From the NCBI RefSeq assembly GCF_018614415.1, contig NZ_JAGGOO010000025.1, positions 42,219-106,218 on the forward strand: 64,000 bases of DNA, read 5' to 3'. Source of the stretch: Streptomyces sp. ISL-12. GTDB lineage: Bacteria; Actinomycetota; Actinomycetes; Streptomycetales; Streptomycetaceae. The number at the start of each line of letters is the position of its first letter. Position 1 is the first letter of the stretch. The position numbers and the translations under genes were made by a program. The notes under the pieces are model-generated. The model was not told the DNA's origin. It searched no databases and worked only from the letters and a program-made list of their open reading frames with translations. Below are positions 10,273 to 18,130 of this stretch, piece by piece.

Positions 10273-11132
10273 GTACGGGACTCCTCGGCGGGTGCGGGCG
10301 TGCGGGCGTCGCTCGGTTCCTCGGCGGGTGCGGGGGCACGGTCGTCGCTCGGTTCCTCGGCGCGTACGGGGGAACGGTCGTCGCTCGGTTCCTCGATCGG
10401 CGTCAGCAGCACCTCCGCGCTGCTCGCCGTCAGCAGGGTGCGGTCGGGCACCTCCTGCCAGTGCGGGTCGTCGTCGTAGGGCTCGGAGGCCACGACGGTG
10501 CCGCCGCCGGGCCGGGCCAGGTACCACAGGGTGTCGCCCCAGGCGGTGGCGGTGATCGTGTCCCCGTCGGTGAGGAGGAGGTTGAGGCGGGCGGTGGGGG
10601 CCGCGGCGGCGACCTCCAGGACCGTGCCGGCCAGTGCCCGGGGCTGGGGGACGCCGGTCCGCAGCCGGTCGAGGACCAGCGCCCACACGAACGCCGAGTC
10701 GTTGCGGGCCTCCAGCGACAGCAGCTCCTCGGGCGGCAGCGACGGCACCAGACCGGCGAGCGAACCGGGCCAGCCGGGCACCGCCCCGTTGTGGCTGAAC
10801 AGCCAGGTGTCCGCGGCGAACGGCGCCGCCGCGGCCTCCGCGTCCGCCCCGGACAGGGTGGCGTCGCGCACCGCGCCGAGCACCGCCGTACTGCGCACCA
10901 CCCGGGCCAGGTCGGCGAAGGACCGGTCCGCCCAGATCGGCCCGGCCCGCCGGTACCGGGCCGGCACCGGGTCGTCCGCGGCGTACCAGCCGACGCCGAA
11001 CCCGTCGGCGTTGACCGTCCCGTACCGCTGCCGGCGCGGCACCCACGACTGGCGGTACAGGGCGTGCGGGGGCGCCACGAGGAGCCCGCCGAGCGGCAGC
11101 GCGGGCCCCACGTAGGCGAGGTGACGGCACAT
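10269..11132 (-). CDS. egtC: Ergothioneine amidohydrolase (gamma-glutamyl removal)
   Basis: 287 residues. A class II glutamine amidotransferase-like Ntn hydrolase whose catalytic Cys2 is exposed after removal of Met (MCRHLAYVGP). It removes glutamate from gamma-glutamyl-hercynylcysteine sulfoxide. Further blocks: NADGFGVGWYA, FSHNGAVPGWP, NDSAFVWALVLD. The C-terminus carries a non-family tail of three 12-residue repeats (EEPSDDRSPVRA and relatives), encoded by 36-bp DNA repeats at about 10281-10395. The start overlaps the egtB stop (TGATG) and the end overlaps the egtD start (GTGA). Confidence 0.95.
   Translation of the reverse strand: MCRHLAYVGPALPLGGLLVAPPHALYRQSWVPRRQRYGTVNADGFGVGWYAADDPVPARYRRAGPIWADRSFADLARVVRSTAVLGAVRDATLSGADAEAAAAPFAADTWLFSHNGAVPGWPGSLAGLVPSLPPEELLSLEARNDSAFVWALVLDRLRTGVPQPRALAGTVLEVAAAAPTARLNLLLTDGDTITATAWGDTLWYLARPGGGTVVASEPYDDDPHWQEVPDRTLLTASSAEVLLTPIEEPSDDRSPVRAEEPSDDRAPAPAEEPSDARTPAPAEESRT
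10281..10395 (-). repeat. 36-bp tandem repeats coding the EgtC C-terminal tail
   Basis: Three imperfect copies of a 36-bp unit (core GTCGCTCGGTTCCTCGGCG on the plus strand) plus a partial fourth encode the repeated peptide EEPSD(D/A)R(S/A/T)P at the end of EgtC. The unit length keeps the frame, so copy number can change without breaking the gene. Confidence 0.8.
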
Positions 11133-12451
11133 CAGACGGCCTCCGCGGACCGGGCCGTGCGGAACCCGGCGAAGATCTGCCGCCGGATCGGATAGTCCCA
11201 GTTGCGGAACGTGCCCCGGCAGGCCACCGCGTCCACTGCGAACGAACCGCCGCGCAGCACCTTGTGCTCGGGGCCGAAGAACACCTCCGAGTACTCCTTG
11301 TACGGGAACGCCCGGAACCCCGGGTACGGCAGGAAGTCGCTCGCCGTCCACTCCCACACGTCGCCGATCAACTGCCGTACCCCGAGCGGCGACTCACCGG
11401 CCGGATAGCTGCCGGCGGGCGCCGGGCGAAGGTGCCGCTGGCCGAGGTTGGCGTGCTCGGGGCCGGGGTCGGCGTCGCCCCAGGGGTAGCGCGTCGAGCC
11501 GCCGGTCGCCGGGTCGTACCGGGCCGCCTTCTCCCACTCGGCCTCGGTGGGCAGCCGCCGGCCGGCCCAGCGGGCGTAGGCGTCGGCCTCGTACCAGCAC
11601 ACGTGCACCACCGGCTCGTCGGGCGGCACCACCTCCGTCACCCCGAACCGGCGGCGCAGCCACTGCCCGCCGTCCCGGCGCCAGAACAGCGGCGCGGTGA
11701 TCGTGCTGCGGCGGATGTGGTCCCAGCCCTCGGCGGTCCACCAGCGCGGGTCGGTGTAGCCGCCGTCGTCGATGAACGCCTGGTACGCCGCGTTGGTGAC
11801 CGGCGTGGTGTCGATGTGGAACGGCGCCACCTCGCGCCGGTGCGCGGGCCGTTCGTTGTCCAGCGCCCACGGCTCGGTGGAGGTGCCCATCGTGAACGGG
11901 CCGCCGGAGACCAGGACTTCGGCGGGACCGGTGAACAGCGGCACCGGGTCCGGATCGGGGGCGGTGAGGGCCTTCGGACCCCGGCGGAGCTGATGCGTGA
12001 TCAGCATCGTCTCGTCGTGTTGCTGCTCGTGCTGCGCGATCATCCCGAAGGCGAAGCCCGCCTCCGTCAGCCGCGTCCCGTGGAAGGCGGCGCCCGCCAG
12101 CACGTCCAGGGCCCGGCCGCGTACTTCGGCCGCGTACCGGCGGGCCTCCTCGGGCGACAGCAGCGGCAGCTTGGGGCGCTCGGCGCGCGGGTGCTCGAAA
12201 GCGTCGTAGAGGCTGTCGATCTCGGGCCGTATCGCCTCCTGTCCGCCGACCGCCCGCAGCAGCCACAGCTCCTCCTGGCTGCCGATGTGGGCGAGGTCCC
12301 ACACCAGCGGCGACATCAGCGGGGAGTGCTGCGCGGTCAGGTCCGGCTCCGCCACGCAGCTGGTCAGCAGCGTGGTGCGGTCGCGGGCGGTGACGAGCGT
12401 GGCCAGGGCCCGCTCGCGCAGGGTCTCGGCGTCGTGGGCGGGGTCGGTCAT
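11132..12451 (-). CDS. egtB: Hercynine oxygenase / gamma-glutamyl-hercynylcysteine sulfoxide synthase
   Basis: 439 residues. EgtB is a non-haem iron enzyme that joins hercynine and gamma-glutamylcysteine with O2. The N-terminal DinB-like part carries the metal histidines in LVWDLAHIGSQEELWLL and MIAQHEQQHDETMLI; the C-terminal half is the formylglycine-enzyme (FGE-sulfatase) fold with PVTNAAYQAFIDDGGY, RLPTEAEWEKAARYD and GDVWEWTASDFLPYPGF. The start overlaps the egtA stop (TGATG), so translation is coupled. Confidence 0.96.
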   Translation of the reverse strand: MTDPAHDAETLRERALATLVTARDRTTLLTSCVAEPDLTAQHSPLMSPLVWDLAHIGSQEELWLLRAVGGQEAIRPEIDSLYDAFEHPRAERPKLPLLSPEEARRYAAEVRGRALDVLAGAAFHGTRLTEAGFAFGMIAQHEQQHDETMLITHQLRRGPKALTAPDPDPVPLFTGPAEVLVSGGPFTMGTSTEPWALDNERPAHRREVAPFHIDTTPVTNAAYQAFIDDGGYTDPRWWTAEGWDHIRRSTITAPLFWRRDGGQWLRRRFGVTEVVPPDEPVVHVCWYEADAYARWAGRRLPTEAEWEKAARYDPATGGSTRYPWGDADPGPEHANLGQRHLRPAPAGSYPAGESPLGVRQLIGDVWEWTASDFLPYPGFRAFPYKEYSEVFFGPEHKVLRGGSFAVDAVACRGTFRNWDYPIRRQIFAGFRTARSAEAV

Positions 12452-13725
12452 CAAGAGCGGTCCTTCCGGTGCTCGTCCAGCAGGTCGTCGGCGGGGCACC
12501 GGCCCCGCGCGACATAGCGGTCCAGGTACGCGGCGACGGCGTCCGTCACCCGGGCGCCGGCGCCGAGCCGGGGCAGCGCGCGCAGCGCCGCCGCGAAGCA
12601 CACGGCGGCGGCCTCGCGCAACTCCGGGTCGGTGAGCCCCAGCCGGGCCGCGTCCTGCCACAGCGGGTTGTGCGGGGCGGGCCGGCCGCCGGTGCGCTCG
12701 GTCAGCGGCTTCACCGCCCGGTAGGCGGTCTCGGTGGCCTCCGGGTCGTCGAACAGCGCCGCCGTGACGGCGAGCGGCACGAGCCAGCCGTCGTCCCCGG
12801 GCTGCGCGTCGATCATGCGCAGCTCCAGGTGACCGTGCGGTCTGACCGGCGGGAACAGCGTGGTGAGGTGGTAGTCGAGGTCGTCCGCGGTGGGTGGCCT
12901 GGGCGACCGGGACCGGGTCCACTCCCGGAAGGTGAGCCCGTCGGGGACCTCCCACGGCCCGGTGTCCCGGCGTACGCACATCACCGGGGCGTCCAGCGCG
13001 TGCCGGGCCCAGGCGCCGGCCGGGTCGGTGTCCAGCGGGGGGCCGCCCGCCCGGCCCGGGCCGATCCGCTCCCAGTACAGCTGCCGGGTGGACCGCCAGC
13101 CGGTGGGGCGCCCGGCGGCCAGCGGCGAGTTGGCGAACGCGGCCACCAGGACCGGGCCCAGCTGATGGGCCAGCCACCAGCGCCGCACCTGTCCGAGCGG
13201 ACCGGGCTCCTCGTACCCGGCGTCCACGCACACCTGCACGGAGGCCGTGGCCCGCATCATGCGGCGGCCGTCCGGACCGGTGCGGTCCAGGCACGCCTCC
13301 ATGGCGTCGTAGCGGGGCTGGCGCAGGAAGCGGGGAGGAAGGTGCCACGGGTCGTGGCCGAGGCCGGCCAGGGTCAGACCGTCGTCGCGCAGTACCGCGC
13401 GGACGGCGTCCAGGTCGGCGGAGACGGTGTCGACGACGTCCGTCAGGGAGGCGGCGGGCGGCGAGCTGAGCTCCAGCTGACCGCCGGGCTCCACGGTGAG
13501 CGCCGACTTCAGGGGGACGGACCGCAGTGCGGCGTACGCCGCGTCGAGCCGTCCGGGGGCGACGGGGAGCCGCGGGTCGCGCAGCTCGTGGACGAGCCAT
13601 TCCAGTTCCACCCCGAGACGGCGGGGCGGACCGGTCTTGAAGGCGATGCCGCGGACCAGTGCCTCGACCTCGGCCTCGCTGACGGCGGTGCGTGGCCTGT
13701 CACAGCCACTGAACGATTCTGACAT
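12451..13725 (-). CDS. egtA: Glutamate-cysteine ligase of ergothioneine synthesis
   Basis: 424 residues. EgtA makes gamma-glutamylcysteine from glutamate and cysteine with ATP, supplying EgtB. It is of the plant/actinobacterial GCS2 type: PRRLGVELEWLVHELRD, MRATASVQVCVDAGYEE, LVAAFANSPLAAGRPTGWRSTR and HLELRMIDAQPGDDG are visible family blocks. First gene of the operon; AGGAGG lies seven bases before the ATG at 13725. Because Streptomyces makes mycothiol rather than glutathione, a role in ergothioneine is the natural reading. Confidence 0.95.
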   Translation of the reverse strand: MSESFSGCDRPRTAVSEAEVEALVRGIAFKTGPPRRLGVELEWLVHELRDPRLPVAPGRLDAAYAALRSVPLKSALTVEPGGQLELSSPPAASLTDVVDTVSADLDAVRAVLRDDGLTLAGLGHDPWHLPPRFLRQPRYDAMEACLDRTGPDGRRMMRATASVQVCVDAGYEEPGPLGQVRRWWLAHQLGPVLVAAFANSPLAAGRPTGWRSTRQLYWERIGPGRAGGPPLDTDPAGAWARHALDAPVMCVRRDTGPWEVPDGLTFREWTRSRSPRPPTADDLDYHLTTLFPPVRPHGHLELRMIDAQPGDDGWLVPLAVTAALFDDPEATETAYRAVKPLTERTGGRPAPHNPLWQDAARLGLTDPELREAAAVCFAAALRALPRLGAGARVTDAVAAYLDRYVARGRCPADDLLDEHRKDRS

Positions 13726-13856
13726 GTCGGGATCCTCCTGAGATTCCACCATGTCGACGGGGACCGGCCGGACAGCCGGACCGCACACTCGTCCCACCCA
13801 AGACCTTCACGCGGCACGGCACAAGAGTGCGAAAACTCCGTTGCACCGCACGACCA

Positions 13857-13872
13857 GCATCGCTCACGATGC
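13857..13872. promoter_or_regulatory. Short perfect inverted repeat before the PARG-like gene
   Basis: GCATCG-CTCA-CGATGC lies in the divergent region between egtA (minus) and the PARG-like gene (plus). It could be an operator or a small mRNA hairpin. Just downstream a 20-codon frame (13877-13939, MSTTGETARYAV...) overlaps the start of the next gene by GTGA; it has no clear ribosome binding site and may be a leader peptide or chance. Confidence 0.35.
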
Positions 13873-13935
13873 GTTCATGAGCACGACGGGGGAGACCGCG
13901 CGGTACGCGGTCACGGCGTCCACGGGGGTGGCGCC

Positions 13936-14760
13936 GTGAGCGCGCGCCTGCGGGAGATCGCCCAGCGGACGGAGCAGATCGTCGCGGCGGGTGCCTACCG
14001 CGCGTCCGACGGACGCGAGGTGGGGATCGCGGCGGCCGTGGCGGCGGCCCGGGCGGGCACCCGCCTGCACGGGCCGGAGCCCGTCCCCGTCCCGGACACC
14101 CCGTCCGTACCCACACGCGTCGAGGTCACCGGCGAGAGCAGCCTGGAAGCCGCGCGCCGCCTCGGCGGCGATGCCGCGGTCCTCAACTTCGCCTCGGCGC
14201 GCAACCCGGGCGGCGGCTACCTCAACGGCGCCCAGGCCCAGGAGGAGGCCTTGTGCCGGGCCTCCGCGCTCTACACCTGCTTGCTGCGGGCCCGCGACTT
14301 CTACGACCACCACCGGGCGCACCGCGACCCGTTCTACACCGACCGCGTCGTGTACTCGCCCGCCGTCCCCGTCTTCCGGGACGACCGCGGCCGGCTGCTG
14401 GACGCGCCGTACACCGCCGCCTTCCTCACCGCCGCCGCGCCCAACGCGGGCGTGGTGCTGCGCACGGCGCCGGACCGCGCCGCCGACCTGCCGCGCGCCC
14501 TGGCCGTCCGGGCCGAGCGGGTGCTGGAGACGGCCGTGGCCCACGGGCACCGCCGTCTCGTCCTCGGCGCGTGGGGATGCGGCGTCTTCCGCAACGAACC
14601 GGCCCAGGTCGCGGGCGCGTTCCAGGCGCTGCTCGGACCCGGCGGCCGGTTCGCGTCCGCGTTCTCGCACGTGGTCTTCGGCATCCTGGACCGCACCGCG
14701 GGCGGCACGGTCCGCGCCGCCTTCGAGCGGACGTTCGACGAGGCTCAGCTCCAGCCGTAG
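13936..14760 (+). CDS. TIGR02452 / PARG-like macrodomain protein
   Basis: 274 residues. The macrodomain of the bacterial poly(ADP-ribose) glycohydrolase type is shown by ASARNPGGGYLNGAQAQEEA, holding the GGG (92-94) and the QEE catalytic motif (102-104), followed by CRASALYTCLL and later GAWGCGVFRNEPAQVAGAF. Proteins of this kind remove ADP-ribose from proteins or nucleic acid. The GTG start is chosen because the conserved domain needs this N-terminus. The last 16 bases overlap the last bases of the PemK/MazF-like gene on the other strand. Target unknown. Confidence 0.87.
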   Translation: MSARLREIAQRTEQIVAAGAYRASDGREVGIAAAVAAARAGTRLHGPEPVPVPDTPSVPTRVEVTGESSLEAARRLGGDAAVLNFASARNPGGGYLNGAQAQEEALCRASALYTCLLRARDFYDHHRAHRDPFYTDRVVYSPAVPVFRDDRGRLLDAPYTAAFLTAAAPNAGVVLRTAPDRAADLPRALAVRAERVLETAVAHGHRRLVLGAWGCGVFRNEPAQVAGAFQALLGPGGRFASAFSHVVFGILDRTAGGTVRAAFERTFDEAQLQP

Positions 14761-15209
14761 CGCTCCCGCAGCCGGTGCCGTACGAGGTTGAACCGCATCC
14801 GGTCCAGCGCGCACGCCTCCCGTCGCATGCCCGCCTCGTGCAGCCGCAGCACCCGGTCGGTGTCCACCCAGGAGTCCCGGCCCGAACGGTCCCACGGGCC
14901 GCTGCCGATGGGCACCCAGTCCCGGTCGGCGTCGTGCCGCTTGCTGGACAGCCGCACGGCGAGCACGGTGCCGGCCGCCTCGCGGGCGACCACCAGCACG
15001 GGGCGGTCCTTGCCCCGGCCGTCGTTCTCCTCGTAGGGCACCCAGGTCCAGACGATCTCGCCCGGGTCGGGGTCGCCGTCGTAGGCGGGGGAGTACTCGG
15101 TGCGCACCGGGCCCACCGCGTGGACGTCGGCCTCGGTGGTGGCGTGCGGGCCGTGGCGGCCGGGGGCGTTCCCCTCGGTCCCGTGGCTCTGATCGGTGAA
15201 GGCAGTCAC
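14745..15209 (-). CDS. PemK/MazF-family protein without visible antitoxin
   Basis: 154 residues. The core GEIVWTWVPYEENDGRGKDRPVLVV, then LSSKRHD and LRLHEAGMRREACALD, fits the PemK/MazF family of mRNA interferases; the N-terminal 40 residues are a low-complexity extension. No antitoxin gene is adjacent upstream. Family members without an antitoxin in Streptomyces may not be toxins. It is tail-to-tail with the PARG-like gene with a 16-base overlap. Confidence 0.8.
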   Translation of the reverse strand: MTAFTDQSHGTEGNAPGRHGPHATTEADVHAVGPVRTEYSPAYDGDPDPGEIVWTWVPYEENDGRGKDRPVLVVAREAAGTVLAVRLSSKRHDADRDWVPIGSGPWDRSGRDSWVDTDRVLRLHEAGMRREACALDRMRFNLVRHRLRERYGWS

Positions 15210-15250
15210 GGCCGTACCGTACGGGACGCGGGCGTGCCGCCGGCCGCTGG

Positions 15251-15302
15251 GGCATCGGAGGGCCGATGGCGGCCATCGGAGGTCCTATTGGTACGCCGAT
15301 GG
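15251..15302. promoter_or_regulatory. Bipartite operator shared with the LysR gene at 36.5 kb
   Basis: Element 1 is CATCGG-AGGG-CCGATG (15253-15268). Exactly 21 bp after its start comes element 2, CATCGGAGGTCCTATTGG (15274-15291), then a further half-site CCGATGG (15296-15302). The same arrangement with the same 21-bp offset is found at 37478-37529, just upstream of a LysR-family gene. The site lies 88 bp before the ATG of the SRPBCC gene and so probably controls it and the dehydrogenase behind it. Binding by the LysR protein is inferred. Confidence 0.6.
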
Positions 15303-15390
15303 CGCCCGGCCTACGGTCGAAGGCGTCGCCGAGTGGCAGCGCGCCGCCCGAGCGGCCAGCATGCAGCCAGGAGCACCGAGAGAGGCCCCC

Positions 15391-15916
15391 ATGACCACCC
15401 AGCACGCGATCGACTGGCCGGAGAAGTACCTGCCCGGCACCGGCGACAACTTCGTCTCCAACGAGGTGATCGTCCAGGGCGTCACCGCGTCCCGGGCCTG
15501 GCGGTTCCTCGTCGACACCTCCACCTGGGAGTCGTACTACGACAACGTCGCCGACATCTCCTTCCCGGACGGTGACGGCCCCGAGCCGGCCGACGGCGTC
15601 CGTTTCGCCTTCGGCACCTTCGGGTTCCCGCCGCTGGACGCCCGCGTCGTCGAGTTCCAGGCGCCCGGTGAGGGCGTCCCGGGCCGCCTGTCGTGGACGG
15701 CTCTAGGAGGGCGGGCCCGACGAGCGGCTCGACGTGCTGCACGCCTGGCTGGTGGAGGACCTGCCCGGCGGCCGGGTGCGGATCCTCACCCAGGAGTCGC
15801 AGTTCGGCAAGCCCGCGGCCGACCTGGCGGGACAGACCCCGAACCCGATGCTCAACGGCCACCAGGCCTGGCTGGACGGGCTGGTCCGGGCCGCCCGCGG
15901 CCAGGTGGCAGGCTGA
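15391..15916 (+). pseudogene. SRPBCC (START-like) domain protein, frameshifted
   Basis: The first part (15391 to about 15703) codes MTTQHAIDWPEKYLPGTG... ending in PGRLSWTA; the second part, one frame over (about 15712-15916), codes EGGPDERLDVLHAWLVEDLP then QESQFGKPAADLAG and stops at 15916. Together they make one SRPBCC domain of about 174 residues. The break is at GACGGCTCTAGGAGGGC, where one extra base (net +1) shifts the frame; CTAG is rare in such GC-rich DNA. It may be a real mutation or a sequencing error. It sits just before the dehydrogenase gene and behind the shared LysR-type operator. Confidence 0.75.
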
Positions 15917-15956
15917 TCCCCGTACGCGTGACCCCCTGGAGGAGGAAGCCGACCTC

Positions 15957-16847
15957 ATGACCGACCAGCTCACCGTGAGTGTCCTGGGCACCGGCATCAT
16001 GGGCGCCGCGATGGCCCGCAACCTCGCCCGCGCCGGACACGCCGTCCGCGTCTGGAACCGCACCCGCGCCAAGGCCGAGCCGCTCGCCGCCGACGGCGCG
16101 CACGTCGCCGGCACGGCCGAGGAGGCGGTGCGGGGCGCGGACGTCGTCCTGACCATGCTCCATGACGGCCCCGCCGCCCTCGACGTCATGCGGGAGGCCG
16201 CGCCCGGTCTGCGCCCCGGCGCCGCCTGGGCGCAGTCGACCACCGCGGGCGTCGACGCCCTCGACGACCTGGCCGGCTTCGCCCGCGAGCACGGCCTCGT
16301 CTTCTTCGACGCCCCGGTGCTCGGTACCCGGCAGCCCGCCGAGGCGGGCCAGTTGCTGGTGCTGGCCGCCGGACCGGCCGAGGCGCGGGACGCGGTGACG
16401 CCCGTCTTCGACGCGGTGGGCAACCGCACGGTGTGGACCGGCGAGGACGGCGCCGCCGGCAGCGCCACCCGGCTCAAGCTGGTCGCCAACAGCTGGGTCA
16501 TCGCCGCCACCAACGCGGCCGGCGAGGTCCTCGCGCTGGCCGGGGCGCTGGGCGTCGACCCCGACCACTTCTTCGACGCCATCGCCGGCGGCGGGCTCGA
16601 CATGGGCTATCTGCGGGCCAAGGCCGCGCTGATCCGCGAGGGCAGGCTGACCCCCGCGCAGTTCGCCGTGCACACGGCCGCCAAGGACGCCCGGCTGATC
16701 GTCGAGGCCGGCGAACGGGGCGGCGTCCGCCTGGACGTGGCCGCCGCGGGCGCCGAGCGCCTGTCCCGGGCCGCCGCGCAGGGGCACGGCGACGAGGACA
16801 TGGCCGCTGCGTACTACGCCAGCTTCACCGAGGAGCCGTCCGACTGA
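15957..16847 (+). CDS. NAD(P)-dependent oxidoreductase, 3-hydroxyisobutyrate dehydrogenase family
   Basis: 296 residues. The N-terminal Rossmann fold (VSVLGTGIMGAAMARNLARAGHAVRVWNRT) is that of beta-hydroxyacid dehydrogenases, the arginine pair after the second strand favouring NADP. The substrate-binding DAPVLGTRQPAEAGQLLVLAAG and catalytic-lysine helix LKLVANSWVIAATNAAGEVLAL split at the usual place. GGAGGAGG precedes the ATG. It follows the broken SRPBCC gene by 40 bases and is probably co-transcribed with it. The substrate cannot be read from sequence. Confidence 0.88.
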   Translation: MTDQLTVSVLGTGIMGAAMARNLARAGHAVRVWNRTRAKAEPLAADGAHVAGTAEEAVRGADVVLTMLHDGPAALDVMREAAPGLRPGAAWAQSTTAGVDALDDLAGFAREHGLVFFDAPVLGTRQPAEAGQLLVLAAGPAEARDAVTPVFDAVGNRTVWTGEDGAAGSATRLKLVANSWVIAATNAAGEVLALAGALGVDPDHFFDAIAGGGLDMGYLRAKAALIREGRLTPAQFAVHTAAKDARLIVEAGERGGVRLDVAAAGAERLSRAAAQGHGDEDMAAAYYASFTEEPSD

Positions 16848-16878
16848 CCGGGAACGGGGCGTGCCGCCCCGGCGAACG

Positions 16879-17070
16879 GGAACGATCAAGAACGGGAACG
16901 ACCGAGAACCGGAACGACCGAGAACCGGAACGGCTGAGAGCCGGAACGGCTGAGAACCGGGACGATCGTGAGCCGGAACGGCTGAGAGCCGGGACGATCG
17001 AGAACCAGAACGGCTGAGAGCCGGGACGACCGAGAACCAGAACGACCGAGAACCAGAACGACCAAGGAGT
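16879..17070 (+). repeat. Twelve-copy 16-bp tandem repeat ending in a Shine-Dalgarno
   Basis: Twelve head-to-tail copies of a 16-bp unit, consensus GGAACGACCGAGAACC with variants GGCTGAGAGCC and GATCGAGAACC, fill the gap between the dehydrogenase and PPOX genes. The last copy is changed to AGAACGACCAAGGAGT, so its AAGGAG serves as the ribosome binding site of the gene at 17075. Since 16 is not a multiple of three, the array is not coding. Confidence 0.9.
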
Positions 17071-17074
17071 CCGC

Positions 17075-17500
17075 ATGTCCAAGCCGCCGCTGCCCGCCGA
17101 CGCCGTCGAGATGCTGCGCCGCGCCAACCCCTGCGTCATGGCGACCCTCCGCTCCGACGGCACCCCCGTCTCCACCCCGACCTGGTACGTCTGGGAGGAC
17201 GACGGCCGGGTCCTGATCAGCCTCGACGAGGGGCGCGTACGCCTGGGACATCTGCGCCGTGACCCGCGGGTCACCCTCACCGTCCTCGACGGGGAGGACT
17301 GGTACACCCACGTCACCCTCATCGGCCGGGTCGCCGAGTTCCGCGACGACGAGGGCCTGGCCGACATCGACCGCATCTCCACCCACTACACCGGCGGCGC
17401 CTACCCCGACCGGGTCCGGTCCCGGGTCAGCGCGCTCATCGAGGTCGAGCGCTGGCACGGCTGGGGTGCCCACAAGGACAGCGACCAGGCCTCCTCGTGA
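17075..17500 (+). CDS. PPOX-class F420-dependent oxidoreductase
   Basis: 141 residues, a split-barrel flavoenzyme of the pyridoxamine-5'-phosphate oxidase-like group. Seen: ANPCVMATLRSDGTPVSTPTW at the start, VLISLDEGRVRLGHLRRDPRVTLTVLDG and the C-terminal EVERWHGWG. Actinobacterial members of this size use coenzyme F420 and reduce diverse substrates. Its ribosome binding site is the last unit of the 16-bp repeat array. Confidence 0.88.
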   Translation: MSKPPLPADAVEMLRRANPCVMATLRSDGTPVSTPTWYVWEDDGRVLISLDEGRVRLGHLRRDPRVTLTVLDGEDWYTHVTLIGRVAEFRDDEGLADIDRISTHYTGGAYPDRVRSRVSALIEVERWHGWGAHKDSDQASS

Positions 17501-17596
17501 GCCGCCGCCCCGGTCCGGGCAGCCCCGGTCACCACGCCGAAAAACGCTCGACACCGTGGCGCGCAGCCGCCTGACATCCTGGCCGCGGCGTCGCGT

Positions 17597-17609
17597 GCCG
17601 GTCACCGGC
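17597..17609. promoter_or_regulatory. Near-palindrome before the VOC gene
   Basis: GCCGGTCACCGGC (arms GCCGGT/ACCGGC around one base) lies 50 bp before the VOC-family gene; possible operator, no known match. Confidence 0.3.
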
Positions 17610-17658
17610 CGGGTGAGGCATGGAGGCGCCGCGGAGATGCCCGTGGAGGCATTGACCC

Positions 17659-18087
17659 ATGTCGGTCGAGTTCAACCACACCATCGTTCTCACCCGAGAC
17701 CGGGAGAAGTCCGCCCGTTTCCTCGCCCACGTCCTGGACCTGGAGGTCGGCGAACCCGCCGAACCGTTCCTGCCCGTGACCACCGCCAACGGCGTCACCC
17801 TGGACTTCGCCACCGTCGACACCGAGATCCCCGTGCAGCACTACGCGTTCCTCGTCTCCGAGGAGGCGTTCGACGCCGCCCTGGCCCGGCTGGTCGCCGA
17901 CCGGGTGCCGATCCAGGCCGACCCGCACGGCCGGCACCCGCGCCGGATCAACCGCAACGACGGCGGGCGCGGCGTGTACTTCACCGACCCGGCGGGCCAC
18001 GCGCTGGAGATCTTCACCCGCCCCTACGGCAGCGACCCCGCCTCACCCCTGAACGGGGTCACGGAGGAGGTGCCCGGGGCGGTGTGA
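17659..18087 (+). CDS. VOC (glyoxalase/dioxygenase-fold) family protein
   Basis: 142 residues with the paired beta-alpha-beta-beta-beta modules of the vicinal oxygen chelate fold: VEFNHTIVLTRDREKSARFL at the start, AFLVSEEAFDAALARL in the middle and GRGVYFTDPAGHALEIFTRPY at the end, which holds the typical metal-ligand glutamate (LEIFT). The substrate is unknown. Convergent with the hydrolase gene to its right. Confidence 0.85.
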   Translation: MSVEFNHTIVLTRDREKSARFLAHVLDLEVGEPAEPFLPVTTANGVTLDFATVDTEIPVQHYAFLVSEEAFDAALARLVADRVPIQADPHGRHPRRINRNDGGRGVYFTDPAGHALEIFTRPYGSDPASPLNGVTEEVPGAV

Positions 18088-18130
18088 CCGGCGGGCCGGA
18101 CCGGCACAGCGGCGGCGGTGCCCGCGGGGC

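Noticed and set aside
13877..13939. 20-codon leader peptide before the PARG-like gene
   Set aside because: The GTGA overlap is attractive, but there is no ribosome binding site and no support for translation; mentioned only as a possibility.
16825..17382. Minus-strand frame with repeated SRSGSR peptides
   Set aside because: The repeats come from the 16-bp DNA array, and the rest is antisense to the PPOX gene.
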